A stretch of DNA of 64,000 nt from CAZMGV01 sp964565925 (GCA_964565925.1 CAZMGV010000003.1:62001-126000); one strand, 5' to 3'; positions 1-8,815 are shown, counted from the stretch's first letter. Program-made: numbers and translations. The notes: generated by a model from the sequence alone, not told the origin.

Positions 1-651
1 CTTTTTAGGCTCGTCTTTCGGGGTTTCAGCCGGCTTGTCGCCGCCCTTATCCATCATTTCCTTGTGGCGGGGGCACTCATTCGTTCCGCCCATTGGTCCT
101 GAACCGTCGCGGGGGCCCTTGCCGCATTCGCCAGCCGCGCAATGCGGGCACATGGCGCCGGTCACGTCCTTGAGGATCGTGATCTGCGGCTCGCCCACCA
201 CGCCGGACTTTTCCATCGCCGCTTTGAGTTCCGGGCTCGATGTGAACGCCTTGGCCGAAGCCTCGTCCTTGAACCGGGCGATCACGGTCACGTCCGTCGG
301 ATCGGAAGGCGACTGGAACACGTGCGCCATCACGACTCCGCCCTTGTCCTTCATATCCGATTCGGCATCAAACGCTTTCCGCCAGGCGTCGTAGTCCTTG
401 ACCTTGTGCTTGACGATAACGGCCGTACTGGCGTCCATCATCCCCATCTTGCCGCAGTGAGCCTTGCAGCAACCGTCGTGCTTCTTGCACTCGCCTCCTT
501 CTTCCTTGCCGTGCTCGTGGCCTTCGCCCTTCTCCATCTTCGCGGACTTGGGCGTTTTGGCCGCCTTGCCGGCGTCCCTGGCAAACGCGCCCGCGGCCGG
601 CACGAGCAGTACCAGTGCAAACAGTGTCAGAAAACTTTTCCGGGTAAACAT
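1..651 (-). CDS. Secreted Cys/His-rich protein with ABM-like domain (C-terminus beyond window)
   Basis: This frame is open from an ATG at 651 to the window edge, 217 codons with no stop, so the gene is partial. GGAGG lies 9 bases before the ATG. Residues 1-24 form a signal peptide (MFTRKS, a hydrophobic core, then a cleavage site near AGAFA). Residues about 38-72 are rich in His, Glu, Cys and Lys, with GECKKHDGCCKAHCGKM. A compact alpha/beta segment follows (VIVKHKVKDYDAWRKAF ... VIARFKDEASAKAF) that resembles antibiotic-biosynthesis-monooxygenase or dimeric alpha-beta barrel domains. A second Cys/His block (MCPHCAAGEC ... ECPRHKEMMDKGG) comes after it. Cys and His clusters on both sides suggest binding of a soft metal in the periplasm; this is inference. 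No enzymatic activity can be assigned. Confidence 0.75.
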   Translation of the reverse strand, partial: MFTRKSFLTLFALVLLVPAAGAFARDAGKAAKTPKSAKMEKGEGHEHGKEEGGECKKHDGCCKAHCGKMGMMDASTAVIVKHKVKDYDAWRKAFDAESDMKDKGGVVMAHVFQSPSDPTDVTVIARFKDEASAKAFTSSPELKAAMEKSGVVGEPQITILKDVTGAMCPHCAAGECGKGPRDGSGPMGGTNECPRHKEMMDKGGDKPAETPKDEPKK

Positions 652-762
652 GATCGGGTTCCTCCATCCGCACGGTGGCGGGATTAGTGTCAGAATTTGC
701 AGAAGGGAGCCTAGCCGTCCGTCCGCGCCCTGGCGAACCCCTGAACGCGATTTAACCCGCCA

Positions 763-2271
763 TTAACCCAGCTCGAAAAACCGGCGGATCTTGCGGAGCA
801 TCTCCTTGCGGGAGGCTTCCCGGGCGGCGATTTCAGCCGCTTCCAACCGGCGGGCGTCGCGGGCACTGCGCTGCTGCTCCACTTCCATGAGGAATTCGCT
901 GATCCTGTTAATGACCGTGGGTTCCGACGCCAGAATCTCCTGGAATGCCTTCTTATCCACCATGAGCATGCGGCTGTCCTCATGCGCGGTGGCGTGGGCC
1001 GAGCGGGGCTCGCCCGTGAGCAGCGACCGTTCGCCGAAGAAACCGCCCGGCGGGATCGTCGCCACGACCGTCTCCGCGTCGCGGCCCCCGCCCGTGCCGT
1101 CGTCGATACTGATATCCACCGACCCCGACAGGATCACGAAGAACGAATCCCCCGGATCGCCCTGCCGGAACAGCCGCTCGTGGGCGCCGTAAAACACGGT
1201 GCGGGCGAGTCCGGCGAGCACGGCAAGTGAATCGGGATTGAGCAGCTGGAAGAGTGGCACCTCTTTCAGCGTTTTCAGCAGACGCGCCTCGTCCAGGTGC
1301 GCCGTGTCCGCAAATGGCGGGTGGATACCCTCGCGCCCCAGCCGGTAGGCGAGCGCCGACCTGAGGATCCCCTGGATCGTGGCCGCCTGTCCGTAGTCGG
1401 AGATCCAGAACTGGACCGAGAAGACCGCGTTATCCGGATTGATGTCGGACTGGATCACCACGGGCGGCGGGTCGGCGAGTATGCCGGGGGTGGCGAGCGC
1501 GCATTCGGCCAGCATCGGCCGGATGAGGTTCGGACGGACCCGTTCGTTTACCGGCACGTCCACCGACACCCGGTGATAGGGCACCGGACGCACGTAGTTG
1601 GTGATCGGTTCCTGCAGGATCCGCACGTTGGGAATCGTGACGTAGTCGTCGGAGAGCAGGCGGATGATCGTCGTGCGCCAGGTGGTCTCGACGATGTAGC
1701 CGGTGTAGCCGGCCACCTGCACCAGGTCGCCCACCTTGTAGGTGTCCTCCAGCGTGAGCGAGATCCCGGCGAAGGCGCTTCTCAGCCAGTCGTTGAAGGC
1801 GATCACGGCGAACACCGACGCCGCCACGGCGGCAATCAGCGGTTTCTGGATATCCTCGCCGTAGTAGTACCGGAGCATGAGAAAAAGCACGACGGTATAG
1901 GAAACGCCGCGAAACACCGACTGGACACTGTCGGGAATAAATACATGCCTGAGGTTCTTGAGGTAATATTCGAAGAAGAAGAGGCCGCTCACGCGGATCG
2001 AGAGCCACAGCAGCGAGAAGGCGAGCAGGTCCTTGGACGCCTGGTTGGCGAGCGCCGCCAGCGGCGTCGGGCCCAGAATCCACTGCACCGACAGGTGGAA
2101 GGCCAGCGCCGTGGCGAACCAGTGGAGCGGCGCCGCCATCTGGCGGACCGCCTGCTCGCCGCCCTTGAACAGGCGCAGCGCCTTCATCAGGTACGCCAGG
2201 CCGATCCGGAACAGCGCGTATAATGCGAGTGCGCCGCCAAACGTCTGTATGGCGTGCGACCAGACTTCCAC
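763..2271 (-). CDS. MscS-family mechanosensitive channel fused to a cyclic-nucleotide-binding domain
   Basis: Inner-membrane channel of about 502 residues. The N-terminal third holds several hydrophobic helices. The MscS pore/beta domain follows (FNDWLRSAFAGISLTLEDTYKVGD, then VVETTWRTT-like strands and IPNVRILQEPITNY), typical of small-conductance channels. Residues about 340-470 form a CNB domain with GDPGDSFFVILSGSVDI and the phosphate-binding cassette FFGERSLLTGEPRSA, including the Arg that normally contacts the cyclic phosphate. A charged helix ends the protein. This is the architecture of bacterial cyclic-nucleotide-gated MscS homologues. GTG at 2271 is preferred because GGAGGTGA precedes it at good spacing; a GTG at 2277 is possible but abuts its SD. 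No cyclase lies next to it. Confidence 0.9.
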   Translation of the reverse strand: MEVWSHAIQTFGGALALYALFRIGLAYLMKALRLFKGGEQAVRQMAAPLHWFATALAFHLSVQWILGPTPLAALANQASKDLLAFSLLWLSIRVSGLFFFEYYLKNLRHVFIPDSVQSVFRGVSYTVVLFLMLRYYYGEDIQKPLIAAVAASVFAVIAFNDWLRSAFAGISLTLEDTYKVGDLVQVAGYTGYIVETTWRTTIIRLLSDDYVTIPNVRILQEPITNYVRPVPYHRVSVDVPVNERVRPNLIRPMLAECALATPGILADPPPVVIQSDINPDNAVFSVQFWISDYGQAATIQGILRSALAYRLGREGIHPPFADTAHLDEARLLKTLKEVPLFQLLNPDSLAVLAGLARTVFYGAHERLFRQGDPGDSFFVILSGSVDISIDDGTGGGRDAETVVATIPPGGFFGERSLLTGEPRSAHATAHEDSRMLMVDKKAFQEILASEPTVINRISEFLMEVEQQRSARDARRLEAAEIAAREASRKEMLRKIRRFFELG

Positions 2272-2384
2272 GTTCACCTCCGCCGGCTTAACCGCTTGAA
2301 CCGTAAACCTAGCCGGACCGGCGGGGGAAGTTCCAGCAAAACACGCCGCTTTCCCCGAAACCGCCGGTACGTTATTCAGCCGGT

Positions 2385-3323
2385 ATGCAGGACCCCGCCC
2401 TTCTGTCCGCCTGGGAAGACCCCCGGCTGCTCGGTGCGATTTTCATCGTCGCCGCGGCGACCTTCGGCATGCTGGTCGTCTGCGGCATCCCGCACATGAT
2501 CGAGAAGCGTGAATCCCGTCCGCTCATCCTCGGGTTTCTCGCCGTCTCGGCGGTGTTCGTGGCCAGCTCCATCAGCCAGGCCGACCGGCTCAGCGGCGGC
2601 CACTGGTTCAGCGAACTGGTCCATACCCGCACGAAGTCGGCCCGCAGCGAAGGAGCCGAGTCGGCCGGAGCCAGCTTCGCCACCGCCGCCGCGCCGCTGA
2701 TCGGCAACCTCGACCCCAAGGCCTACGGCGACGTCGGCCAGATGATCATCAACACGTCGCGGCTGGTGATCATGCTGAACGAAAAACTGCCACCCGCGCT
2801 GGACCAGGTGGGCCCCACGGTCACGCGCCTGAACGGGATGCTGGACCGGCTGGACGGCCTGATGTCGGAGGCGACCCCGGCACTCAAGGACGCCCGGCCC
2901 GTGTTGAAAGAACTTCCGCCGCTCCTTAAAAGCTCCAGCGAACTGATCGGGGAACTTTCGCCGCTCATCCAGGATTCGCGCAGGCTCACCGCGACGCTGA
3001 ACCCCATGCTCGCGTCCCTCACTCCGATGATGACGGACGCCGAGGTTCTGCTCTCGGAGATCAAGAAGCGCGACCCGGGCAAGATGGCCGACCAGTCGAT
3101 CCGGATGATGAACAAGGTGGACGGAACGCTCACCAACGCCGACGTGTTCCTGGAGAACCTGCAGTTCATGGACGAGAACTGGCTCAGGCACTTCCTGCAG
3201 GTGGAAGGCGTGCAGGCCTACGCCGGCATCGGCGCGCCCGACATACCCAAGGCGTCGAAGCCCGTCGAACCGCCCCCCATCCACAGCCGCAACAGGGGCG
3301 ACGCGAAGGGCGAGAAGAAGTAG
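2385..3323 (+). CDS. Membrane-anchored coiled-coil protein, function unknown
   Basis: Protein of 312 residues divergent from the MscS gene. Two hydrophobic segments (about 15-35 and 46-63) make a hairpin anchor. From about residue 110 it is a long amphipathic helical region with heptad-like repeats (VGPTVTRLNGMLDRLDGLM, ELPPLLKSSSELIGELSPLI, LNPMLASLTPMM). This resembles the helical tails of MlaD/MCE proteins, but I see no MCE domain, so I give no function. The C-terminus is basic (DAKGEKK). The ATG has no SD. The 3' end is unusual: its last 17 bases recur after the adjacent toxin-antitoxin cassette (4066-4082). Confidence 0.7.
   Translation: MQDPALLSAWEDPRLLGAIFIVAAATFGMLVVCGIPHMIEKRESRPLILGFLAVSAVFVASSISQADRLSGGHWFSELVHTRTKSARSEGAESAGASFATAAAPLIGNLDPKAYGDVGQMIINTSRLVIMLNEKLPPALDQVGPTVTRLNGMLDRLDGLMSEATPALKDARPVLKELPPLLKSSSELIGELSPLIQDSRRLTATLNPMLASLTPMMTDAEVLLSEIKKRDPGKMADQSIRMMNKVDGTLTNADVFLENLQFMDENWLRHFLQVEGVQAYAGIGAPDIPKASKPVEPPPIHSRNRGDAKGEKK
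3306..3322 (+). repeat. Left copy of a 17-bp direct repeat flanking the toxin-antitoxin cassette
   Basis: AAGGGCGAGAAGAAGTA at the 3' end of the upstream coiled-coil gene matches AAGGCCGAGAAGAAGTA at 4066-4082 in 16 of 17 positions. Both copies are followed 7-8 bases later by AGTCAG. Confidence 0.7.
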
Positions 3324-3330
3324 CCCGGAC

Positions 3331-3365
3331 AGTCAGTTGACTGACTATTCAGTTAAGTGAATAAT
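3331..3365 (+). promoter_or_regulatory. Promoter with two abutting 16-bp palindromes before the toxin gene
   Basis: AGTCAGTTGACTGACT (3331-3346) is a perfect inverted repeat of 7-bp arms. ATTCAGTTAAGTGAAT (3347-3362) follows with no gap and has 5-bp arms around TTAA. A sigma70-like promoter is embedded: TTGACT (3337-3342), 17-bp spacer, AATAAT (3360-3365). The palindromes therefore cover both promoter boxes. By analogy with HigBA systems, the XRE antitoxin or toxin-antitoxin complex probably binds here to autorepress; this is inferred from position. Confidence 0.65.
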
Positions 3366-3370
3366 TGAAC

Positions 3371-3727
3371 GTGGCCGATGTCATCCTCACGGACGAGTTC
3401 ATCGAGTGGTTCGAGGCTCTGGCCGAAAAACACTCCCGTGCGGTGGCGAACAAGATCGACCTGCTCGGGCATTACGGTGTGAAACTTGGGTTTCCGGATT
3501 CGAGCGCGATCGCCGGAACGAAACACCCGATCCGGGAACTCCGAGTTCAGTCGCATGGGGAAGCGGTCCGTGTGTTTTACGCCTTCGATCCCCGCCGGGA
3601 CGCAGTGCTGATTCTGGGTGGGATCAAAACGTCCAAGCGGTTCTACAAGGATTTAATTCCGAAGGTCGGGAAAATCTGGGAACAGTACATGCGCGACCTG
3701 AAAGCGGGCCGCTACGGATCGGAGTAA
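3371..3727 (+). CDS. RelE/HigB-family toxin of a type II toxin-antitoxin pair
   Basis: Toxin of about 118 residues in the HigB / phage Gp49-like branch of the RelE superfamily, normally a ribosome-dependent or free mRNA endonuclease. Visible family features are an N-terminal helical pair (FIEWFEALAEKHSRAVANKIDLL), then strands with ELRVQSHGEAVRVFYAFD, ILGGIKTSKRFYKD and a basic C-terminal helix. The antitoxin gene starts 3 bases after its stop, the toxin-first order typical of higBA. The start is GTG 3371 or TTG 3365; the promoter's predicted transcription start falls at about 3371-3373, so a leaderless GTG start is plausible. Catalytic residues cannot be set with certainty from sequence alone. 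Confidence 0.85.
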   Translation: MADVILTDEFIEWFEALAEKHSRAVANKIDLLGHYGVKLGFPDSSAIAGTKHPIRELRVQSHGEAVRVFYAFDPRRDAVLILGGIKTSKRFYKDLIPKVGKIWEQYMRDLKAGRYGSE

Positions 3728-3730
3728 ACC

Positions 3731-4042
3731 ATGAAAAAACTGACTCGCTGGAGCGATTACCGCAAAAAGAAGTTCACCCCTGAACTCCGCAAGCAGCTCG
3801 ATGAAGACCTGAAGAAAAACATCTTCGACCGCGACCTGCGGGCGCTCCGTCAGGTGACCGGGAAAACCCAGGTCCAGATGGCGCGGATGGCCGGGATGAC
3901 CCAGTCGGAACTTTCCAAGCTGGAACGCCGCGACGACATGCTGCTCTCCACGCTGAAACGCTACGTGCACGCTTTGGGCGGCGAACTGGAAGTGGTGGCG
4001 GTATTCGACGACAAGCGAGTGAGGCTGAGGGCGCTGGGGTAA
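3731..4042 (+). CDS. XRE-family antitoxin (HigA-like)
   Basis: Protein of 103 residues. After a basic N-terminal segment (KKLTRWSDYRKKKFTPE) that may contact the toxin, residues about 35-85 form a Cro/CI helix-turn-helix: LRALRQVTGKTQVQMARMAG, then MTQSELSKLERRDD as the recognition helix, then LLSTLKRYVHALGGELEV. This is the standard antitoxin partner for HigB-type toxins and presumably represses the cassette through the palindromes at 3331-3362. It starts 3 bases after the toxin stop, so the two are co-translated. Confidence 0.88.
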   Translation: MKKLTRWSDYRKKKFTPELRKQLDEDLKKNIFDRDLRALRQVTGKTQVQMARMAGMTQSELSKLERRDDMLLSTLKRYVHALGGELEVVAVFDDKRVRLRALG

Positions 4043-4065
4043 TTAGGCCTATTTAAAGCCGCCAC

Positions 4066-4082
4066 AAGGCCGAGAAGAAGTA
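4066..4082 (+). repeat. Right copy of a 17-bp direct repeat flanking the toxin-antitoxin cassette
   Basis: AAGGCCGAGAAGAAGTA matches 3306-3322 with one mismatch. Read in the frame of the upstream gene it encodes KAEKK then a TAA stop, against KGEKK then TAG in the intact gene. It therefore looks like a duplicated or displaced gene end. Confidence 0.65.
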
Positions 4083-4091
4083 AGCGTATAG

Positions 4092-4397
4092 TCAGCGCGG
4101 ATAGATTCGCTTAATTGAGACAATCATCAAGGTGACAAGTATCTCGGCCGCCAACGTCGGCAAGTGAATAAATTGCACCGCCATGATGTCGAAAGGGAAA
4201 TCCCACTTCAGCCAGACTGCAAGAGCTATTACCTCAGTAAGCAAAAAGGCCGCGACTATTACTACCGCACGCCTAGCTACAGGTAGCCAAAGAGCCGATC
4301 CTTTTAACAAATAGGTCTGTGCGATGGCTCCAGTTACCCAAACGATAGTACCCAGATAGATATTTAGAACAATCAATTCTGACAGTTTGTATTCCAT
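4092..4397 (-). CDS. Small three-helix membrane protein, unknown
   Basis: Protein of 101 residues with three hydrophobic segments (about 6-30, 41-63, 73-93) and short charged loops. It lies 21 bases downstream of the VWA gene on the same strand. Base composition is clearly richer in A+T than the neighbours, and codons such as ATA, TTA and AGA appear that are rare elsewhere in the window, so recent acquisition is likely. No family recognised. SD is weak. Confidence 0.55.
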   Translation of the reverse strand: MEYKLSELIVLNIYLGTIVWVTGAIAQTYLLKGSALWLPVARRAVVIVAAFLLTEVIALAVWLKWDFPFDIMAVQFIHLPTLAAEILVTLMIVSIKRIYPR

Positions 4398-4418
4398 CTG
4401 GTTCTTGGAAGGCCACCC

Positions 4419-5591
4419 CTACCTCCTCCGCCCCCCGACCAGATCCTTCACGGCCTCATCGAGGCCCTCCAGCGTGAGCGGATACATGGGAAGAACATGG
4501 GCGATGCGTCTGATGGACTCGGTGTATTTCCAGTTTTCGGGGGGTTCGGGGTTCAGCCAGGCGGTGTGGGGGAACTTGTCGCTGAACCTTTGCAGCCAGC
4601 GGATGCCGGGCTCGTTTTTCATGAAGTAGTCGATGGCGCCGTTCTGGGCGAGCAGTTCGGAGAGCGCCATGGCGGCGTCGCCGACGAAGATGATCTTGGT
4701 CTCGGCCGGGCGGTCGTGCAGCAGGTCGACCGTCTTCACCTTCTCGCCCGTGCGGAAGCTTTTCCAGACGTGGTCGTAGACGCAGTTGTGGAAATAGTAG
4801 AATTCCACCTCGCGGAACAGCCCCTTGGCGGCCGAGAACAGTATCTCCACCAGCTCGGCGTAGGGCCACATGCTGCCGCCCGAATCCATGAGGATGATCA
4901 GCCGGACTCCGGGTAGTTTGCGTTTCTGCCAGATGAGATCGATGTCGCCCGCGTTCTTGGCGGTGGCGTCGATCGTGCGGTCGAGGTTCAGTTCGTCCTC
5001 GGGGCCCGTGGGAATGAGCTTCTTGAGACGGCGCAGCGCCAGTTGCACCGTCCGGATGTCCAGCACCCGGTCGCCCGCGTAGTCCTGGAACCTGCGCTGG
5101 CCGGCGATCTGCACGGCGCTCCGGAGCCGCCCCTCGCCGCCCGTGCGCACACCTGCCTTGTTGAACCCGTTGTAGCCCTGGGTGGAGGTGCCGCCGGTGC
5201 CGATCCGCTTGTTGCCGCCGACATGCTCCTTGAAGTGGCCCTCGTTGTACTGCTTCTCGAAGTTCGCCCGGATCTGGTCCAGGTCCAGCCGCTCGATCAG
5301 CGCCTTCTCGGCCTCGGTCAGTTCCTTGGGCGGGACTTTTTTAAGGCCCGCGAGAATCTTCGCCATCATCTCGGCGGAGGTTTCCACGTCCTTGAAATAT
5401 TCGAGGAACGCGCGGTCCCAGCGGTCGAAGTCGCCCTCGTTTTTGACGAGCAGCGCGCGCCCCACGGCGTAAAACCCTTCCATGTGGGCCGGGACGGCGC
5501 CCTCCGAGAGCGCCCGCATGAACTCCAGCCACTCGGTCGGGGAGACCGGGATCTCGTGGCCGCGCAGCGTGTAGTAGAAGTCGGTGAACAT
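4419..5591 (-). CDS. VWA-domain (CoxE-like) protein
   Basis: Protein of 390 residues. The N-terminal half is helical and charged; residues about 125-165 are glycine-rich (GGNKRIGTGGTSTQGYNG). A von Willebrand A domain follows, with the metal-site motif MDSGGSM at 235-241 and downstream FVGDAAMA. The MIDAS reads D-S-G-G-S, so the usual middle Ser is Gly; this variant is typical of the CoxE-like (COG3825) proteins. Relatives often pair with MoxR-type AAA+ ATPases as metal-centre or complex assembly factors. No MoxR ATPase is in this window, so a partner must lie elsewhere. GGGGGAT precedes the ATG. Confidence 0.85.
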   Translation of the reverse strand: MFTDFYYTLRGHEIPVSPTEWLEFMRALSEGAVPAHMEGFYAVGRALLVKNEGDFDRWDRAFLEYFKDVETSAEMMAKILAGLKKVPPKELTEAEKALIERLDLDQIRANFEKQYNEGHFKEHVGGNKRIGTGGTSTQGYNGFNKAGVRTGGEGRLRSAVQIAGQRRFQDYAGDRVLDIRTVQLALRRLKKLIPTGPEDELNLDRTIDATAKNAGDIDLIWQKRKLPGVRLIILMDSGGSMWPYAELVEILFSAAKGLFREVEFYYFHNCVYDHVWKSFRTGEKVKTVDLLHDRPAETKIIFVGDAAMALSELLAQNGAIDYFMKNEPGIRWLQRFSDKFPHTAWLNPEPPENWKYTESIRRIAHVLPMYPLTLEGLDEAVKDLVGGRRR

Positions 5592-5885
5592 ATCCCCCGT
5601 ATTCTAAACGGGAATCACGGGAACTCCATATCCGGTATGAAATGACGGGCGGGTTAAGTCCGGGGAGCTACTTCCTGCGCCCTATACTCAAACACCGCTC
5701 AAGCGGCCGGTTGCCCGGAGCCTGTCTTGCAGGGCGCAGGAAGTAGCTCCCCGGACTCCAGCACGAGCACCCCGGCCCCTGACAACCACAAACGGCTTCC
5801 AGCCAATCGTCCTCCCCGTCCGAGTAAGCCTTTAATCATCCCCGTCTGGCGCAAACCGCTCGCACCCGTATAGGCTCCGGCCGTG
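5592..5885. other. Gene-free divergent region with large inverted repeat
   Basis: About 290 bases between the divergent VWA gene and the next gene. Its main content is the perfect inverted repeat at 5657-5757. A TATAGG box at 5869-5874 lies 11 bases before the ATG of the next gene and could start a nearly leaderless transcript; no good -35 is seen. Confidence 0.6.
5657..5757. repeat. Perfect 27-bp inverted repeat with 47-nt loop
   Basis: The left arm (5657-5683, beginning AGTCCGGGGAGC and ending CTGCGCCCT) is the exact reverse complement of the right arm (5731-5757). The arms are separated by 47 bases. As RNA it would form a very stable hairpin from either strand. No T-run follows, so it is not an ordinary rho-independent terminator. 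Confidence 0.9.
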
Positions 5886-7400
5886 ATGAAACGCATCATC
5901 ATAACGGCGCTGATCATCATGATCGTGCCGGTCGCCGGGCTCTGGGGCCTCAGGTTCCTGTTCACGCGTCATTCGCTCAAGATGCGCGCCGACTACCTGG
6001 ACCGCATGGACCGCGCCTACGATCGGTTCCAGAAACCGGAGTGGGGTCCGCTGGCGCCGGAGATCGAAGAACAGCTGCTGGAGGCCCACCGGCCGCTGCT
6101 GGTGGTTTCGCGCGGCTCCGCCGGACCGATCGACATCGACGTGGACTACCTGGCCGTCCATCACCCGGCCGACTGCGACACCGGCGCGTCGCTCGCCCCC
6201 GACGCCAGGCGCGAACTGCTCACCCAGCTTCCGCACACCGGCAACGTCTGCCTGAACGACGGCCCGGCGAAATCCGTGTTCCCGCCGGCGGGCCCGCTCT
6301 GCGGCGGCGCGGAGAGTTCCTGCGCGAAAGTATTCACGGCGGTCGAATACGAGAACGTCCGCCTGGGCGATTCGGAGAAAGACCCGCCGCTGCCGTGGAT
6401 CTTCCTGCGCTACGAGTTCGTGTTCGCCTCGAGCGGCCTGCCGCAGGGGCTGATCGACGGGCAGAAACTGTTCAACTATCTGGGCGCCGCCGAAGAGTGG
6501 CACCCGCTCGATCTTGGCACGATCGCCTGGGTGGTGCTGGACGAAAACCAGAAGCCGGTGGCGGCGATCCTCAGCCAGCACAGCGGGCACCGGACCTATG
6601 TGTTCGGCACCGATACGCCCTGGCCCCGGGCCGGACGGATGCCCGTGGTGTCGGCCACCCGGTCGAACCAGCTCTATCCGGACCTGCCGGCGGACTACCG
6701 GCGCCGGCTGCGGGCGTCGCATTTCGTGGCGCGAAGAGAGTATCTCGTGACGGGCGAGGGCTGGAGCTGGTTCGACGGCGACGACATCGTCTGCGGCCGC
6801 GACTGCGGGGGCACGCGCTGGGACTACCGGATGGAACGGCTGCGCCCGACCGATCCGCTGTGGATGTTCCGCGGATACCTGGGGCCCAGGCGGCTCGACT
6901 TCGGCCTGGATCTGGGGCGCTCCGGCCCGCCGGGCGGCCGCTACCACTCCTTCCCGGAACTGGTGCGCCGGTCGGATCTCCTGTTTTTTTCGTACTACCA
7001 GGACGGCGATCCGTCCGACGCCGAAGCGGCGCGCAACTTCATGGGCTGGTGGTGGAAGGACCCGCCGGGCATCAACTTCACCTCGATGATCCAGCACGGC
7101 CGCCAGCGGCTGCGCCAGTCGCTGGAGTCGGCGCGCAAGAACCCGCCGCAGTTCGCGCAGGCGCCTGCGGCCGATTCCGGCGCCGACGAGGACGAACACA
7201 AGACTGACAGTGAGGCGGCGGCGCCGGCCCTCAAGCCGCTCATCGAACCGGTCATCGACCCCCGGGTCCGCAACCAGTTCATGCTCCGCAACCGACAGCG
7301 CGCACCCCGGTCCCGCGACGCCGAGGGAATCTCGCTGGAACCCGGCACCGCCCCGGCGGACGTACCGCCGCCGGAAGCCGCCCCCGGCGCGCCCAACTGA
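5886..7400 (+). CDS. Membrane-anchored protein of unknown function, possibly Vps62/DUF946-like
   Basis: Protein of about 504 residues with one N-terminal hydrophobic anchor (IIITALIIMIVPVAGLWGL), so mostly periplasmic. The central region contains RYEFVFASSGLP, EEWHPLDLGTIAWVVLD, ILSQHSGHRTYV and PVVSATRSNQLYPD. The order of an acidic/aromatic strand, S-Q-H-S-G-H and P-V-V-x-A-x-x-S-x-x-x-Y-P is reminiscent of Vps62/DUF946-type proteins; this is a tentative fold suggestion. There are Cys pairs at CDTG...CLND, CGGAESSC and CGRDCGG that could form disulfides. The C-terminal ~110 residues are Pro/Ala-rich and probably disordered. The start is ATG 5886 or GTG 5883. Confidence 0.6.
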   Translation: MKRIIITALIIMIVPVAGLWGLRFLFTRHSLKMRADYLDRMDRAYDRFQKPEWGPLAPEIEEQLLEAHRPLLVVSRGSAGPIDIDVDYLAVHHPADCDTGASLAPDARRELLTQLPHTGNVCLNDGPAKSVFPPAGPLCGGAESSCAKVFTAVEYENVRLGDSEKDPPLPWIFLRYEFVFASSGLPQGLIDGQKLFNYLGAAEEWHPLDLGTIAWVVLDENQKPVAAILSQHSGHRTYVFGTDTPWPRAGRMPVVSATRSNQLYPDLPADYRRRLRASHFVARREYLVTGEGWSWFDGDDIVCGRDCGGTRWDYRMERLRPTDPLWMFRGYLGPRRLDFGLDLGRSGPPGGRYHSFPELVRRSDLLFFSYYQDGDPSDAEAARNFMGWWWKDPPGINFTSMIQHGRQRLRQSLESARKNPPQFAQAPAADSGADEDEHKTDSEAAAPALKPLIEPVIDPRVRNQFMLRNRQRAPRSRDAEGISLEPGTAPADVPPPEAAPGAPN

Positions 7401-7454
7401 TCATTCCTTTATCAACCGGAACGCGCGGGCTGAACCCCGCTCACTCCAGGCAGG

Positions 7455-7508
7455 TTGACAACCCGCACCGGGCGTGCCGGAATTGCGACTGAATGAACGT
7501 TCATTCAG
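7455..7508 (+). promoter_or_regulatory. Promoter and FadR/TetR-type operator of first acyl-CoA dehydrogenase
   Basis: TTGACA (7455-7460), 17-bp spacer, CGGAAT (7478-7483). The predicted transcription start falls in TGAATGAACGTTCATTCA (7490-7507), a perfect 18-bp palindrome extended by C and G to 20 bp. The Bacillus FadR consensus, as I know it, is TGAATGA-N4-TCATTCA, so this site fits a fatty-acyl-CoA-responsive TetR repressor. The sequence is shared with the second copy at 8816-8869. Confidence 0.75.
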
Positions 7509-7517
7509 AGGTGCCCC

Positions 7518-8768
<1,251 letters not shown>

Positions 8769-8815
8769 ATTGAACGGCTGAACCCGCTGCCTGAACCCCG
8801 CTCAACCCGGGCGGG

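Noticed and set aside
1297..2223. 308-codon plus-strand open frame opposite the MscS gene, rich in Arg, His and Asp.
   Set aside because: Antisense shadow; the MscS and CNB domains are clear on the minus strand.
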